Source: Cardiocondyla obscurior (taxonomy: Eukaryota > Arthropoda > Insecta > Hymenoptera > Formicidae). From it: 64,000 bases of DNA. The DNA is taken from contig NC_091872.1 of NCBI RefSeq assembly GCF_019399895.1, positions 1,992,395 to 2,056,394 on the forward strand. The letters run 5' to 3'. The stretch's first letter is position 1. Each line of letters begins with the position of its first letter. Of the stretch, positions 46,844-60,500 are shown one piece after another. The notes beneath the pieces are model-generated. The model was not told the DNA's origin, made no database searches, and saw only the letters and a program-made list of their open reading frames with translations. Made by a program: the position numbers and the translations under genes.

Positions 46844-46892
46844 CCTCACGTTTTTCGGGTCCTTAGGCCTCAGAAACATACGATTCCAGATT
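46844..46892 (-). other. Probable non-coding leader exon of the TMEM200-like gene
   Basis: Acceptor TTTACAG (above 46892) and donor GTAAGC (below 46844) bound 49 bases. The only frame compatible with the next exon contains stops, so translation should start at ATG 46310, one base into the next exon. Confidence 0.5.
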
Positions 46893-47167
46893 CTGTAAAT
46901 GCATTTTAGCATCCAAGTATTATGGAGGAATCATCATAAAAGAGATTTTCTATCTTTATTATATAGCATTACACATAGAACGATGCTATTGTATATCGCA
47001 TGACTGTGTCGTCGAAGACACAGAGTCTAACGTTCGTTCCTTTTTCTATTTATTCAGGCTTTTTCTTTTAATTGACACTTGAGATAATGTTTGACTTGCA
47101 ACGAGAGAATTCAATAACACGCAAGTTTGTTAATTAGCAATTTCGAACTCGCGATATTATACACCCT

Positions 47168-47212
47168 ATGTATGTATGTATGTATGTATGTATGTATGTA
47201 TGTATGTATGTA
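47168..47212. repeat. (TATG)n microsatellite
   Basis: About eleven TATG units. Confidence 0.95.
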
Positions 47213-47797
47213 GGCGCGATCTCTCATCACGTTTTGTCATGCAGCATCGTTCGTGACGTTGTTTTAATTTGACGTGCGCTTTTCAACACATCGATATTCA
47301 TTCGTATACCACACGTCTAACCACGCATACACCGCTCGAAGCCGCACACAATGTGTTGGTGAGAATTATCTGACTGCGTTGTCAGTGTGCACCCCTCTCG
47401 TGTATGGCGAACGCGGTAGAAGAGCATTGTTCGTGTGCCCGTGCCTCTCCTGTATTTCGTCTTTCAACGTCGAAACTTCGCGCGCGTCCTATCGATTCAA
47501 ATCCCTCTTTACAGTTGCAGCAGCGATCCGTTTCTAACATTCTCGAAAGTTGGCCATTTTCGCTTGACGGGTTCTTTTAGCAACCGCAAGCTTCTCTTTT
47601 CAACGTTTGTCCCACTCATACCGTGGTAGTTTGTACCTATGTTTTTAAATCTGTCTTTCTTGTCGGCGAAATCCTTTGAGACATTGATAGAGTAAAATCT
47701 CACAAAATAATTCTTCACAAAAGATGCATTCAAAAGTTGATGCACATAATTAATATCCACCTTTTTAGAATCGCGCAACCAAAATTTGTATTTTACA

Positions 47798-47806
<9 letters not shown>

Positions 47807-47851
<45 letters not shown>
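47807..47851. repeat. (GA)n microsatellite
   Basis: About 22 GA units following an A-run. Confidence 0.95.
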
Positions 47852-47855
<4 letters not shown>

Positions 47856-48791
47856 CAAACAAGAGTGCAGATAAAAAAAATAAAATGTTTTTTTGATGGA
47901 ACGCAATTTAATTAAATTCAATTTAATTAAAAACAATCGAGATGGTCCCGTGCGCAATTCAGCGATGTTTTTCGACGGACGAGATCTGCGTATCGTTATT
48001 CTCGTTAGAGATACAACACGAAATCTCGTGCGGAATGATGAATAGTCCCGATTTAACGGTACAACTCACAATTGCTCTTGTTTCTCGTCTATCCACAAGA
48101 GTACGTGCACAAGTCTACTTAAGTTGCATGTTACGAACTCCACTCTGCTATTTCAGAGCGATTCGATCCGACGGACTCCCGAGAAACTGCTTTCCGCCGG
48201 ATTGCTTCTCGCACTTCATTCCACACAGTGTAACGCCCAATTCAGGAGAACGTTCCATGTTATAGCATTTCAAGACCTTAAATTGGATTCATCTATAAGA
48301 TATATGTATAACGTACGAGATGTTAAATTTACTAGTAATAATCTTGATAAATCAATATAGCAATATTTTTTTTTTCGTAAATTAAGTACACTTATATAAT
48401 ATATAATTTTATTGCGGCATAAAAACACAAATTAAATTTCTTAAATGAGATTTGTTGGAGCTGCTTATTTAAAATTGAAATTTGTTTACGGAACGAGAAA
48501 CGTAAAATTGCAAATACAGGATATTCTGGATTTATCATGCAACCCTATAGTCTCGTGGGTAAAGTTCAAACTTAGAGAAACCAAGTTTCAGAGAGAGAGA
48601 GAGAGAGAGTTATAAGCACTTGAGGATAAAAAGATTTGTCCAGGCAGAGACGGTCTTTGCGATTTTTGAGATCGAGGACGATCTGGGGAAAGTACTGTCT
48701 TTGTCTGGACATACTAATTAAATATTAAAATTAAATCGAATGAGAATAACGAATAGATAGGCGCGGGGGTGGTGGGGTGAAGCGGGGGGAC

Positions 48792-48857
48792 AGAGCGAGA
48801 GCGAGCGAGAGCGAGAGCGAGAGCGAGAGCGAGAGCGAGAGCGAGAGCGAGCGCGAG
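48792..48857. repeat. GAGAGC/GAGCGA hexanucleotide tract
   Basis: About eleven GAGAGC-type units at the start of a GC-rich promoter-like block, just upstream of a candidate first exon on the plus strand. Confidence 0.9.
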
Positions 48858-48859
48858 CC

Positions 48860-49516
48860 TACGTGCCGCGCGTTAGGTATATTCCCCCACTCTCGCTCTG
48901 TCCTTCTCCAGCGGTCGCGCAAGCACACACGTATTACGCACTGCACAGCAAACACGTGTCTCCGTGCCGTAAGTGATTCGCACTTCCGTTTAACGAAAAC
49001 CCTTCACGGCACGATAACTACGATTAACCTTGATATTTCTTTTTGTTACAGATCGACGCAGTTGCGTCCCGCAGTCGTCAACCGAAGTATCGTTCACCGC
49101 CGATATTGAGAATCATACGAACCGCAGTCGAACCGGTTCGTCGGTCGGTCCGCGAGTTAAGTAGAATATTCGGGCGGAGTCTTTTGTCGTACGATTTTCT
49201 TATAAACGCGAGTGCCGAACATGGGACGCGCAAAAGTGATCATAGTAAATTTTCGCGATTAAAATCACGGCCGGGGTGTTCGCGAGTTACTCGTGCGCGG
49301 AGGGATGACTCGGCACGTCCCATCTGAGAGGAGGAGCAGGCCTCGGATAGGCATCCTGCATCGGCGGAGCAACTCTTAACTAAGTATAAATTAAAAAAAA
49401 AGATGTTAATTTTTATTAATCTTTTTAATTAACCGAAATGTATATATTAATAATTTCTTTTTTATGTTACAGTCACCGGCAGAACTTATCAACTCCGCTG
49501 ATGCTCATGCAGATTG
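48860..49516 (+). other. Three exon-like blocks of an unidentified plus-strand transcript
   Basis: A GC-rich leader ends at 48968 with GCC|GTAAGTG. A second block 49052-49383 lies between acceptor TTTTTGTTACAG and donor GTATAA. A third, 49473-49516, lies between TATGTTACAG and ATTG|GTAAGC. The second block has short ATG-initiated frames that stop inside it. The third is open in two frames; in one it offers ATG starts (MLMQIG) just before its donor, so it could be the first coding exon. I recognise no protein, and no continuation was found in the next 13 kb. The 5' end is not defined. Confidence 0.4.
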
Positions 49517-52500
49517 GTAAGCTACATGATTTTTATTTCGTAGTTAGTAATTTATACTAAAAGTAACTTTTAGTATAAATAAATATAACTTACTCGCTGA
49601 TTTTTACAGAATTTTTAATTCCGAATTTATATGTATAATTAAAAAAAATCCATCATTAATGATATTTAATTTCACAATGTTTCTCTCATGAAATTTGTAT
49701 TAAGCACGAATCGAATTCGTCTTCTATTGAAGAATACGCGATTGATAGAGCATCTGGTACAGTGTATGTTTTCCTAAATGTTTGCTTCTAAGCGTACATA
49801 CGTTTCCGATTTCCTTTTTACTTTCTTAACATCGGCCAAGGTTAATTCACACGTTTATTTGCGCTCTATTCAAAACCGAATTTCAATTATACCAGCATAT
49901 ACATATTACGAAGTAAAGATAGAAGAAGCAATAACCTTGGATTTATCTACGTAAATCTCACTTCCCAGGCCTGCCTATTTTGCAAACATTTTCATTTTCC
50001 TTATTACAACACTAAATTTGTAATTTTTCTATTCGTTTCTTATCCAACACGCGTCCGCGCATAAATCATTTAGGTGAGATTGAATCTGTAATATATCGAT
50101 TTTATCACGGCTCACGTTTCGCGCAAGAGCGTGATTTATTCTCGTGGAGGACGCGAATTGCGAAGCGATCGAATTATCCATGATTTCAAACAACGCCGAG
50201 TATTTTCGACGCAGCTTTCCTCACATCCATTTGGATTATTAAAATCTGACACTTGTGCTCACTTACGAGTGAGTGTCCCATGTTACCGAGATAAATAATG
50301 AATTCCGATGCTTCTGCAACGGATTGGTTACCATAACGACCGACTCTACTGGAGTTCCATTTGCATAACCACGACCTTTCGTCGTACCCCGCGTGTTCTT
50401 TCTTGTCCAATCAAAGCTCGACTTCCGATCTATCGAATGGCTTCGTTTGAATAATGCATCGCAGGAAAACGCCGAGCTCCCGAGGGGTTTTCCGATCGTT
50501 TTCCAAACTATTGCCGTACGGGGTTTCTATCGAGCTCTCCAACATTTCATGAATGATTTTTTTCAAAATTACCTTAACTTCTGAAAGCTGACGTTCAGAA
50601 AATACTCGCAGGACGTTTCTTTTTTAATATTACATTGATTATTCTTTCAATATTGCATCCAACTAATTGCGTATAAATGCAGTCTTATGTGGCATAATAT
50701 ATTTTTTTTTTTTTTTTTTTTTTTGTTGTTTATACCGTCATTACCTTACATGTATAAATACATCGAACACGTAGTTTTATATTCTTATTCCTTAATATCG
50801 CGCGAATATCATATATGGAGAGGTCGCGATCTATATTTAATCCTTTGAGGCATGTCGGAGCAAACCACCCGGTATTTACGCCGAGTGTTCACGAAAAGAC
50901 CGGGATAAAAAGCTTTTAATACTGCCTACGCCATTACAGATATCGATGTAATCAACGTCGGACGTTTCTTTCGCTCTGATAGAGTTTCGGATGAAATTTA
51001 CGTTAAAACGAAATTCCTGGCCTAAACGAGCGGGCGCTTTTTAATTTCAATTTTAGCGAAACTTCTCTACATATACCACATTAGTAAAGGAAAACCGCGC
51101 GCGTCTATTTTAACAAAGTATATTGTATATTGTGTATATTATAATTATTCGCTTATATACAGATTCGTGTGTATCTATTGCGGTATTTAGCATTTGCGTA
51201 CGGTATTTTGGTGAAGCGAAAATACACACGTAAGACTGCAGCGAGAGATTTAATGGCTTGCTATTGCCCCGCTGTTGAATTTGCATTTTTAATTACTCTT
51301 TGTAATGCAATCTTCTTGATGCACAGTCCTTGTACACAACCGTGCACAACTTCATCATTTATCTCGCCATTTTCACGTACCGTATATACTACACTCTCTA
51401 GAATAGCACATTTATGTTTCTCTTGCGCGCCGCGTCTCGCTTTTGTAGGCGAGTACTTTTAAAACATTTCTACTTGTCTATCTGAAACGCCTGAAATTTT
51501 TATTTTGCGCCCCTTTTTCTTCAAAGAAAGATACTTAAAGAATTATGTATTTAAATTATTACGGCTCACCTGGCTTTCCTCTTCCGCTTTTTTCTCTCGG
51601 TGTCATAGCATTTCGTTTCCTTCGCGTTTCATGCCGGTAGAACCAAGCTTGACGATTGACTTTTCTCCTTCGCCGGTGAATCAGGTGCCCGAAATCAAAG
51701 CTCCATTGAAGTTAACGTGCCCACACGGTTTGCTTTAAAATTTCACAAGGTACCGTTATTATAAATTACTGAGAGCGATAAAGACCGGGACGCACAATAC
51801 AACCCGCGAATTAATAATATGGCGCGATTAAGTCGTAAAATTTAGTCCCCGCATTGAGAACATTAACTTAATTTTTATTCCGGCACGTGTTGCACGTGGG
51901 GGAACTAAAAAAAAAAAAACACAATTATATTTACAGCGATTCATGCTGAGTCTTTCACTCTATCATTTCACTCTCGTCATTTTGCGCGATATAATTAAAT
52001 TGTCGATTTTTCGAATGATTTTTCACACAACTCTTTTTGAATAACCGTATAGAGAGATTATCCAATGTTGGTTGCACAATGTCATCTTCATAATATTTTT
52101 TTTTTTTTTTACAACTTTTGAATGTTTGAATATTTACATTAAAATAATTAATTGCATTTTATCGATACTTATTAAAAACGAGAATATTTTTGTACATATT
52201 TGTTTGCTCAAAAAATAGCGGCGACATAGTTAAAGAAATAAAATAGCATTGACCAAGATTAATCTTTGCAACATCTCAGATAATTATTTATTCGATAGCC
52301 GTATAGGGGCCAGCGAACCGAAGAGAAAAATTGTGTTGAAATCGGGATACGGTTATTAATAAGTCATAGTATCGTGCAATCGAATTTTCTCAATGCGGTG
52401 CGACAAGAGGAAATCAATGATTTCATATATAAAGTGAAGATGTCCGTTATGTGCAGCCCGTTGAACAGTGAAATATCCTGTCTGGCAACAATGCTCTTTG

Positions 52501-53000
52501 GATTCCTTTATATATTTCCATAAAACGCTTTTAGTGTATTTCTATCAATAGGAAATATCATTATCCTTGGGTGGGAAAGAATTTTGTAATTTTTTTAGTT
52601 GGCGTTTATTTTTTATGCGTGCTATTATATCTTCGCAATCGTATAATTTCATTATTGTTCTATATCATATTTCTAGATACGAATCGATTTATATATATAT
52701 TTTTGCAAGTTTTCAAAGAATTTATTTTCTATTTATAATGGTCGATATTTTTCGCTTGAGAAATGCCCAACGTAGATAAAAAAATAAAAAAATAAGACTT
52801 GACGAGACGACAAAGGAATTTTAAGGTTCCGTCACAACGCAACTCCCTTGTAAAATGTCAAAATCATGAGTTTAGAGTTTGGAATAGAGTATTAAAGTAT
52901 TGGAAAGATTTATCGGTCGATCTAACTAACGTTGGGGTGTGCACGTTTGAAAATTACTTTTCCCCAGCCGCTATCTAAAGATTTGAATATCTGAAAATCG
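49517..53000. other. Long non-coding stretch
   Basis: If the blocks at 48.9-49.5 kb are 5' exons, this is probably intron. There is a T-run near 50702-50723 and another near 52098. Moderately GC-rich, stop-littered segments at 50.1-50.6 and 51.2-51.7 kb do not read as exons. Nothing else recognised. Confidence 0.45.
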
Positions 53001-53019
53001 CTCACCTTGTCAGAACACT

Positions 53020-53760
53020 TGATCATCGCACGCTCGTGTCAATCGCGTAATTAAATCCCGAGCACGTCGATGCTCTCGCGGGTAGAATGGATGCTGCGTC
53101 GGAGAGGATCGCGGTCGGGGAACACTGTACGAACGGCTTGCCCACTAAATCATCGACTGATCGAAACTTTCGCCGCGTATCTCGTCGATGTTTCTTCCCC
53201 GATTTTTCTCCCACATGCCACTTCAAACTAAGTGGATGCGATCCCCGCGTGTTTATCCTGGTAGGGAGGTCCTGGAGATAGTCGACGATCCGTAGGGTAC
53301 AGGACGAGCGGTAGGCTCGGGAGAGCGATATTAAATCACCGTCGTCGTCGTCGTCGGCGGCGGCGTGGACCCGTGGGAAACGCTCGACGAGATGCCGCTC
53401 GAGGGAGTGTCCTCCTCCTTCTTCGGCATCACCTGTTGGTATCGTGCCGTGACCCCGGTCACGGTTTTATACGGGGTGGCACGCTGGAAACTCGCGGCCG
53501 GAGCGGAGCGGAGTGGAGTGGCGCAGGGTCTCGCGTCGAGCCAGTGCGCACTCGCTGCCACGACAGATCGATGTGTACGTGTTATATCGTGAAATTCTCT
53601 CCTCTCTCCGAGGGAGGATAAAAGTTCTCTCAAACGGGCCGTTTCTCCTTCTCTCTCGACGGTCGGTTACGATGGCGATGCGCGTTCTCAGCCGTTATGC
53701 GTTTACCCGCTGATTCCGCGGCGTATCAAATGCACCTGTCGTGGCCAGGTAGCGTGCAAA
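53020..53760. promoter_or_regulatory. Isolated CpG-rich island, possible promoter
   Basis: About 740 bp of high GC in an otherwise AT-rich 13-kb stretch. On the minus strand, ATG at 53429 opens a 30-codon frame (MPKKEEDTPSSG..., then Ser/Pro/Thr-rich) that ends exactly at ACG|GTGATT (53340), a possible splice donor in phase 0. The plus strand is also open over part of the same DNA, which GC-rich triplet repeats can cause. The block looks like a transcription start region; direction and product are unknown. Confidence 0.35.
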
Positions 53761-54561
53761 TGACAGTCTCGAAGTCGGTAGGCATTTAGACGTACGAGTA
53801 ATATCTAAATACAAATATTTATGCAAAAGTTGCACAAGAAGCACTTCCCGAATGCGAATAATTATTTAAATAATCTAGAAACGTAGACTGTTGATTCATT
53901 TCTTTTTTCATTTTTCTTTTATATTGCCTGTGCATCATTTCAATTTGTTTACTGCTTTTCTTTTTAGAGTTTTCCATCTTATTTTAATCCCCTCATACGC
54001 GATACAGTAATGCTATTTTTATTTGTTTATCATGGTAAGGAGATGCATAATATTGGATGCATATCGGAATTTAATCGAGATATCAGTTATTTTTGTTCAA
54101 GTTTACGTAATTTATAGCCAAGGAGATCATTTATCAGAAATCTTAACAATACTTTACGATCAATATTTTATAATTAGATGCTCTAGCAGACATTAACATC
54201 TTTAGCACTGTGATTATTTTTACTCGGCTAATATTTTACTCATTATTTTCTTCTTGATAATTATTTATTTAATTGCAATACTTTAATATTCAAGGATTTA
54301 CGAAATAAATATTTAAGTACCTTAAAATTGATTTTGTAAATAATATTTATTAGATAATGTGTGCTTACGAGTATTAGGTAACGTAATATACTCTAGGGTC
54401 CTTCATAGAAGGCGTACAAATCATTGTTCCAGCAATGTCTTCTAGATTAACGTAGATAAAATCATCGCCGTTGCGATCGTCTTTGTCCGCTTTTCGCGAA
54501 ACACGCTTCGTTGCGCGAAGTAACAATTTTTTTTCTTCTTCTTCTTCTTTTTTTTATTTTT

Positions 54562-54593
<32 letters not shown>

Positions 54594-57500
54594 TAATCGA
54601 CACGTAAAATCGAATCTTTCTTTTTTTATCGAGGTCGCGGATTTATCACTTCTCGCATTTGTTAATTCAAGTTTGCAAGATTATCTAATAATTTTAATAA
54701 CTTGGCCTATACGCCGTAAAATGGCGCTTAATTCATGATATTTGCAAACTTGGTTTTTTGGGAGATATCTCTTTACATACATTTCTTTAACGCTTACCTT
54801 TTTCTTACTTGTAACAATCTTTACTTCTTTACTTATACACGTATGTGCTAAAAATTCAACAATCTATTATTTCAATAATAAGAAATCGAGTAGAAATGCT
54901 GCTGATTGCTACAATGGCTTATACAAGTGTACAGTGTATCGTAAAATCGAGTTTTATAGCAAAGCAAAGCAAGCGCGTCTAATTAATGTAAAGCCGCTTA
55001 CAATCGCGAAGGCCGAGTTATGCTACATTTTAACAAGCTAGTGCGCAAGTATAAGGGGAAATCGTTTTGCAAACTGTCGCGATAAGAGTCTGATACTTTA
55101 ATTGTACGCGCATACGACCTCATTAGTGGTACGATTCGATTTTATTGCCGCAATTCGTGCGTTTCTATGACGATCGACTCGACGTTTTTCCCGGGTCAAT
55201 TCTAACATCAAACCAACCAAAATTTCTAAAATTAGTTTATACATGATCTAAATTTACTTTTTTTTACTCTCTAACTAAAACTTTTCTCAAGTAAATGTGT
55301 CATTTATAAATATTTTCCTAAGTTCTCATCGAACCGATGAGCGTGCGCTCGAAAAACGCTGCCCAACCTTTTTTAAAAAAATTCTCGATGAATTAATTTC
55401 TATTCTCTTAGCATTCTTTTGCACAAGTCTCTTCATACATACATTCTTTTACATACAATCGTACTTTTTCCTCTTTTTCTCTCTTTTGTTACATACAGAA
55501 TATTTCAGAGTTGTCGCTAGTTTATTTCTTTAAGATTTCTTCGATCAATTTGGATTTCGGCAATTTTTAATAAAAATATTGAAATATTAATAGTGATTAA
55601 ATTAGACGAAACTATGAAAGAATAATTTATTATCATATAATAGTCTTACTTAATTGTGAGCAAGTATCTAACACCCTAAAGTGTCTAATATTAAAAAAAA
55701 ATAAAAAAATTCTGGTCAAGTAGGGTTAAAAATTAATCAAACATTTGATAAATAAAGAAAATAGCGATAACGTTCTGAAATATTCTATGAATATAGTATA
55801 TAATTTATCTGTTGTCATATAAAGTAATAGCAAGTGAGTTAATCTCATGCACGTTTTACGTCCGCAAGTACATCGATGCCTTTGTTTTAGATATTAATGT
55901 AATTACGCACATATCGGTATATATTGTATTTATGGTTACGTTCATAGGATACCATGTACATGTGTTATGTTTCTCATTTTTTCTCTCTCCTCCTTTTCTC
56001 TCTGATTGTGTAAATGTGTATATGTATATACACTATGCTTCTTAGGTAGTAGGTATCAATAGGTGTCTCTTGTCTTTTTATAGCGTTAAGAATTAATTTA
56101 TTAAAACTTTCTCTATCATCTTCGCATTTTTATAGCGTCTTTAATATCCCATCGTGCATTAATTATTTGCAATTTTCATTACACGGGTCACACAAGTCTC
56201 TCTCGCTTTTCTTCTTTCATTCTACATCATACACTCTTTTTCTTCCTCTCATCCCACCGTATAATTAAATTTTTCTAAAAACTTTTACACGCTGTACATA
56301 GTCATCGAACAGCTCGAGGCATCCTGCTGATTGTACTTGTATTTGTTGATAATGAGATTTCCCTTTAAACGCCTCCCATTCCGCTTCTTATTCCCGAGCG
56401 ATTATTCTCGCAGCGATTAACGGCGACGCCCTTCAGAAAGGTTGTTTCTAAAGTGCTTTAACTCGCTCTATCGTCACTCCTTTTTCTAGGATTCGTCTCG
56501 AGCGTTCGACAAAGCGATAAATCGAAAACGCGAGCGGGCGAAAGTTTCACGTCGCATCTCCGCCGAAGTTGGTCGTGGAAATTTACTGCTTTTCCCCTTT
56601 CGGTTCGACTTGCACGGTCACTCGACATCAATTCGACTCGTTTACGTCGATAACGATCGCCTTACTTCGCCTTGAACTTTTTCACGTCGAGGGTCAATAA
56701 AACATATATCTTTTGCGAATGGAAAATTATTATTTTACGCGAATAAAGTATCGAGATGAGCTTTGGCTGGCGAAAAAGCCCTTGCGGTCTCAAGAAGTCT
56801 CTGTGAAAAATAAAAAAAAAAAAAAAAAAAAAAAGGAAACGCGTTTGACAAGCGGGTGTCGCGGCAACTGATTTTCCTTGCGCTTGCATTATAGACGCGC
56901 CGAGAGAAGCGCAATGTGGGATCCCTGCGGGACGCGTTTAACTTTTCAAAACTAGCAAACTTTACTTCGGGAGACCGGTCGACGCTTGTCTTCGCTCGCA
57001 TCGCTCGATGTATCGACGTTCGACCGCAAAACTTGTTTCGCGGTAAATGGTCGGGAGTGCACTATTCTCGCCAGACGAAGTGAAAAATCGTAGCTACGGT
57101 CAGAAACGTGTCGCGTTATGGTCTCTCGAGGGTAGTTATGAAACTGCCTCGTTCCTTCTGTCTTCCGTACGGTGCGTTTCGAAACTATCAGTACGTATTT
57201 CGACGACAGTCTTATCACACTCGCGGACTTGACATTTCTTTAGGGAAAACTTTACGAAAAACACTGTTGTGCCGCAATTTACTCAAGTATCCTCAAAGAT
57301 AAATCGCGGCAATCACAAACATTATCAAAGTAAAACCGGCTTGAATTTCCAACTATTTTATTCTTTGCTGCTTACTCTTGTCTTTTAATTATTATTTTGT
57401 AATTTAGTCACATGTAATATCTGTTCTTGAAATATGTTCCGGCGATTTTGGGACACTGTACGTACGTTTCGGTCGTGGTTGGATATATTCTATTCACACG

Positions 57501-60500
57501 TCTCTTGTTCTGCCAAATTCGCTCGTTGTTGTGCGCTTAGACATGTCATTTTTTTTTTTTTTTTTTTTTTTAATTAATTGTATATAATGCAATAAGTACA
57601 ATATGTATATTATTAATCTGAGTTTCTAGGCAGTTGTGTGTTGGTATATACGTTAAGGTTCATATAACTAAGATCTCTTTTTCCCAGTCACGCTGTTCTA
57701 ATTTTCTCGCTCTTTTTTCGATTTGGCGACAATTACGTATTTAAAAAAAAATGAAATTTATTTTGCATGCGTAATCGATCGCTCTACATGTCTAGGTGTG
57801 TATACACTTAGGGATTAAACACCGAACGGACAACGTACGCGAACATTCACAAACAAATCAATGGCTACAAAAATAACACTCCAACACACATCATCGACGA
57901 ACATTCACGGTTGCTGTGTTTGTTCTTTAAGTGTATACACACTTTCGATTTTACAAAATGAACACGTTGATCTATTTGGAGAATAATGATCGAGCCATTC
58001 GAGAAAAGAACGTTAACATTTATCTATACTTATATGTATATGTATATATTTTTTAATTAGACTTTATTAGATTATTTGGGTCTTTTTCGCAAGTAATAAC
58101 GCGATTGTGAACGTAAGCGGAAGTGTTACCTCGAGTTTGAACTCAAAAGTTTATAGATTGTCAAAACGATACGAGGCACGGGCGTATCGATAAATTTTAT
58201 TTCGTCTACATAAATAATTGACGTTGTTCGGATACAATTTTTGCGTCCACCTTCTCGAAACGCTCGAAATTATTCCAATTTTTTTTTGCTTTTTGTTTTT
58301 TTTTTGTTTTTTTTTTGTTTCTGTTTTTTTTTTATATTTATTTTACAATACATCTTTCTTGTTTCGCTCATATATATTGTTCACTCATGCACACTCGAAA
58401 TAATTATCTACGGTCTTCTTCTCGACTCTCACGAGTCGTCTCGCAATGTTTATCTCGGCGGTTGCTCACGCGGAGAGGAAATTCATAAATCATTTATAAA
58501 GAATAACCGTGACACGGCCGCGAGTTTGTTTACCTAAACGTAGTTAAGTTTACGGAGGTATATATTATGGAAATACTAAGGAGAGAACGGTATGGTATGT
58601 GTGTGTCTTTCTGATGTCCTAATCGGTGGTATTGAGCAAAGTGCCGTAATTACGTACTCGTTAAACTTATTCGGTACGAATTAGAAATTATACGTATCCT
58701 CCTATTGGTCGTTTATGCTACTTAACAGTAGACTATCTGGCGATTAATTGCATTATTGCTGCTAAAATTTATGTAAAAGGGAACTGCATCTCACTCTCTA
58801 ATATCAATTAGTAAACTTCTTTTTTTTTTTTTTTTTTTTTTTGGTATTTTAATAATTTTCATTAGCTAGATTCTTCGGGATAAATGCATGCTGATAGTTT
58901 TACTTTAAATGGAAAAAAAGGAACTCGCCTTTCTTGCTGAATCGAGATTTAAGTGTTCGCCGGGGAACGTACGGTTAACAATATATTTTTAATTAACAAT
59001 TAAGTTTATTAAACTCATGTTTTTTTTTTTTTTTCTTGCGTTGTAAAAGCATGTTTCTTCGTCAAGAGTCTAATTTTCTGACAGTTCGTACGGACGAAAA
59101 TCCCGTAGCTTTTGGAACAGCGCCGCGAATCGTCGAAGGCATCAATTGTTCTCACAAATATGTGTACGCGCGGTATGCTTTCGCGTAATGAGTGTTTTTC
59201 ACGTGGATGTACGGTCCACGCCAAGTTACGCTTTTTATCGTCGTCATTCTATAAATCTATCCTTTCAATACAAATACAATTATTTAATGCGATATTAACA
59301 AAGTCGTAATTGGAAAATCTCGGCGCATCTCTCTCGACGAAATACGCACGCTTCTCATCTCACGATGCCGAGGCATTGTAGGTGATTCGATTAAAGCGGT
59401 ATGACGGTCGATTGAGCTGGATAAAATGTTATAATACCTTACTATAAATTTTCTGAGCTATAAAAGCGTTTACAAGACTATGTGTGATTTGTAATAAGGT
59501 ACGAAATTAAAAAGTATATTTATATTACCAAAAGTTTCGGTGAATCTTTTTTTCGTATTCTCGAGACTCTCGTTTTAGAGGTAGCCCCTACGAAGTTTAT
59601 CTTTTCCGTCAAGGAGCATCCCGTCCTGTAGCTAAGCCGACTATTATATCGTTTTAATGAGTTATCGAGCGTAACGAACCCACGTCTTTGACTTGTAATA
59701 ATCGTGCGATTTTTTTTCGACAATATACAATACTATATTATCTCCCTTCTGCGACGCGCCCCGACTTCTTTTAGATGGAAGCACGAAATGTTTTACGAGG
59801 CCGCGGAAAATATCACAACCCTGAGAGAAGTCACGAAACTATCCGCGACGCATCCAAAAGTTCTTTGGTCGTAATGTAATTTTGAAAATGGCATAAGACC
59901 TAATTTGATGCATTCTAAATTTTGGCATATAATAAATTCGTGCAATCTGTCTTTATAAATTCTACTTCTGAAAACTATTACACGCCATTTTCAAAACGAA
60001 TGGTTTGCATATCAGCGACGGCTTCCGAAGAGTATAGGTCGCGTTACGCGTTGCAAGTGATTTGTTAAATCAACATTTTGTTCTCAAAGCACTTGTGGCT
60101 ATAGGACGATTCAGGACGACGGTTGATGCAATTGTAACAACGTACAGTGTTGGTATTCAAGCGAAAAATTGTATTACGAAGTAGGATAATAGCCAGTCTA
60201 TTACGTTTCGAGACGCTTATCTATGCGTGTTTGAAGGAATTTACGTAAATTATTGTAAGAAATTTTGTTGGAATATTAATTGGAGTAAGGTTACATTTTT
60301 TTTTTATATTCCCGAAGCCGAGGATGTCATAGATGTCAGTCAAAATGTTGATCAAGTTTAATATAAGTGTGATTTGGCAGTGATTTAATATCGGCAACGA
60401 ATTATATTATGTATACACGTATCGTAAGCGTAATTAAGCAACGAATAAACTTTCGATGATAATAACCGATGTTCTTTGGCGATGTGATTCAATTACAAGC

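Larger units (their letters stand above)
46893..48791. promoter_or_regulatory. Region upstream of the TMEM200-like gene
   Basis: Mixed AT- and GC-moderate DNA with a (TATG)n run (47168-47212) and a (GA)n run (47807-47851). The promoter of the TMEM200-like gene should be here or within the adjoining GC-rich block at 48.75-49.0 kb. No coding sequence is supported. Confidence 0.4.

Noticed and set aside
46846..46892. Upstream start MFLRPKD for the TMEM200-like protein
   Set aside because: The frame ends in phase 0 at the donor, whereas the next coding exon needs two leading bases, so joining them leads to a stop.
56041..56060. GGTAGTAGGT resembling let-7
   Set aside because: The seed is TAGGTAGT rather than GAGGTAGT, and no hairpin partner is visible nearby.
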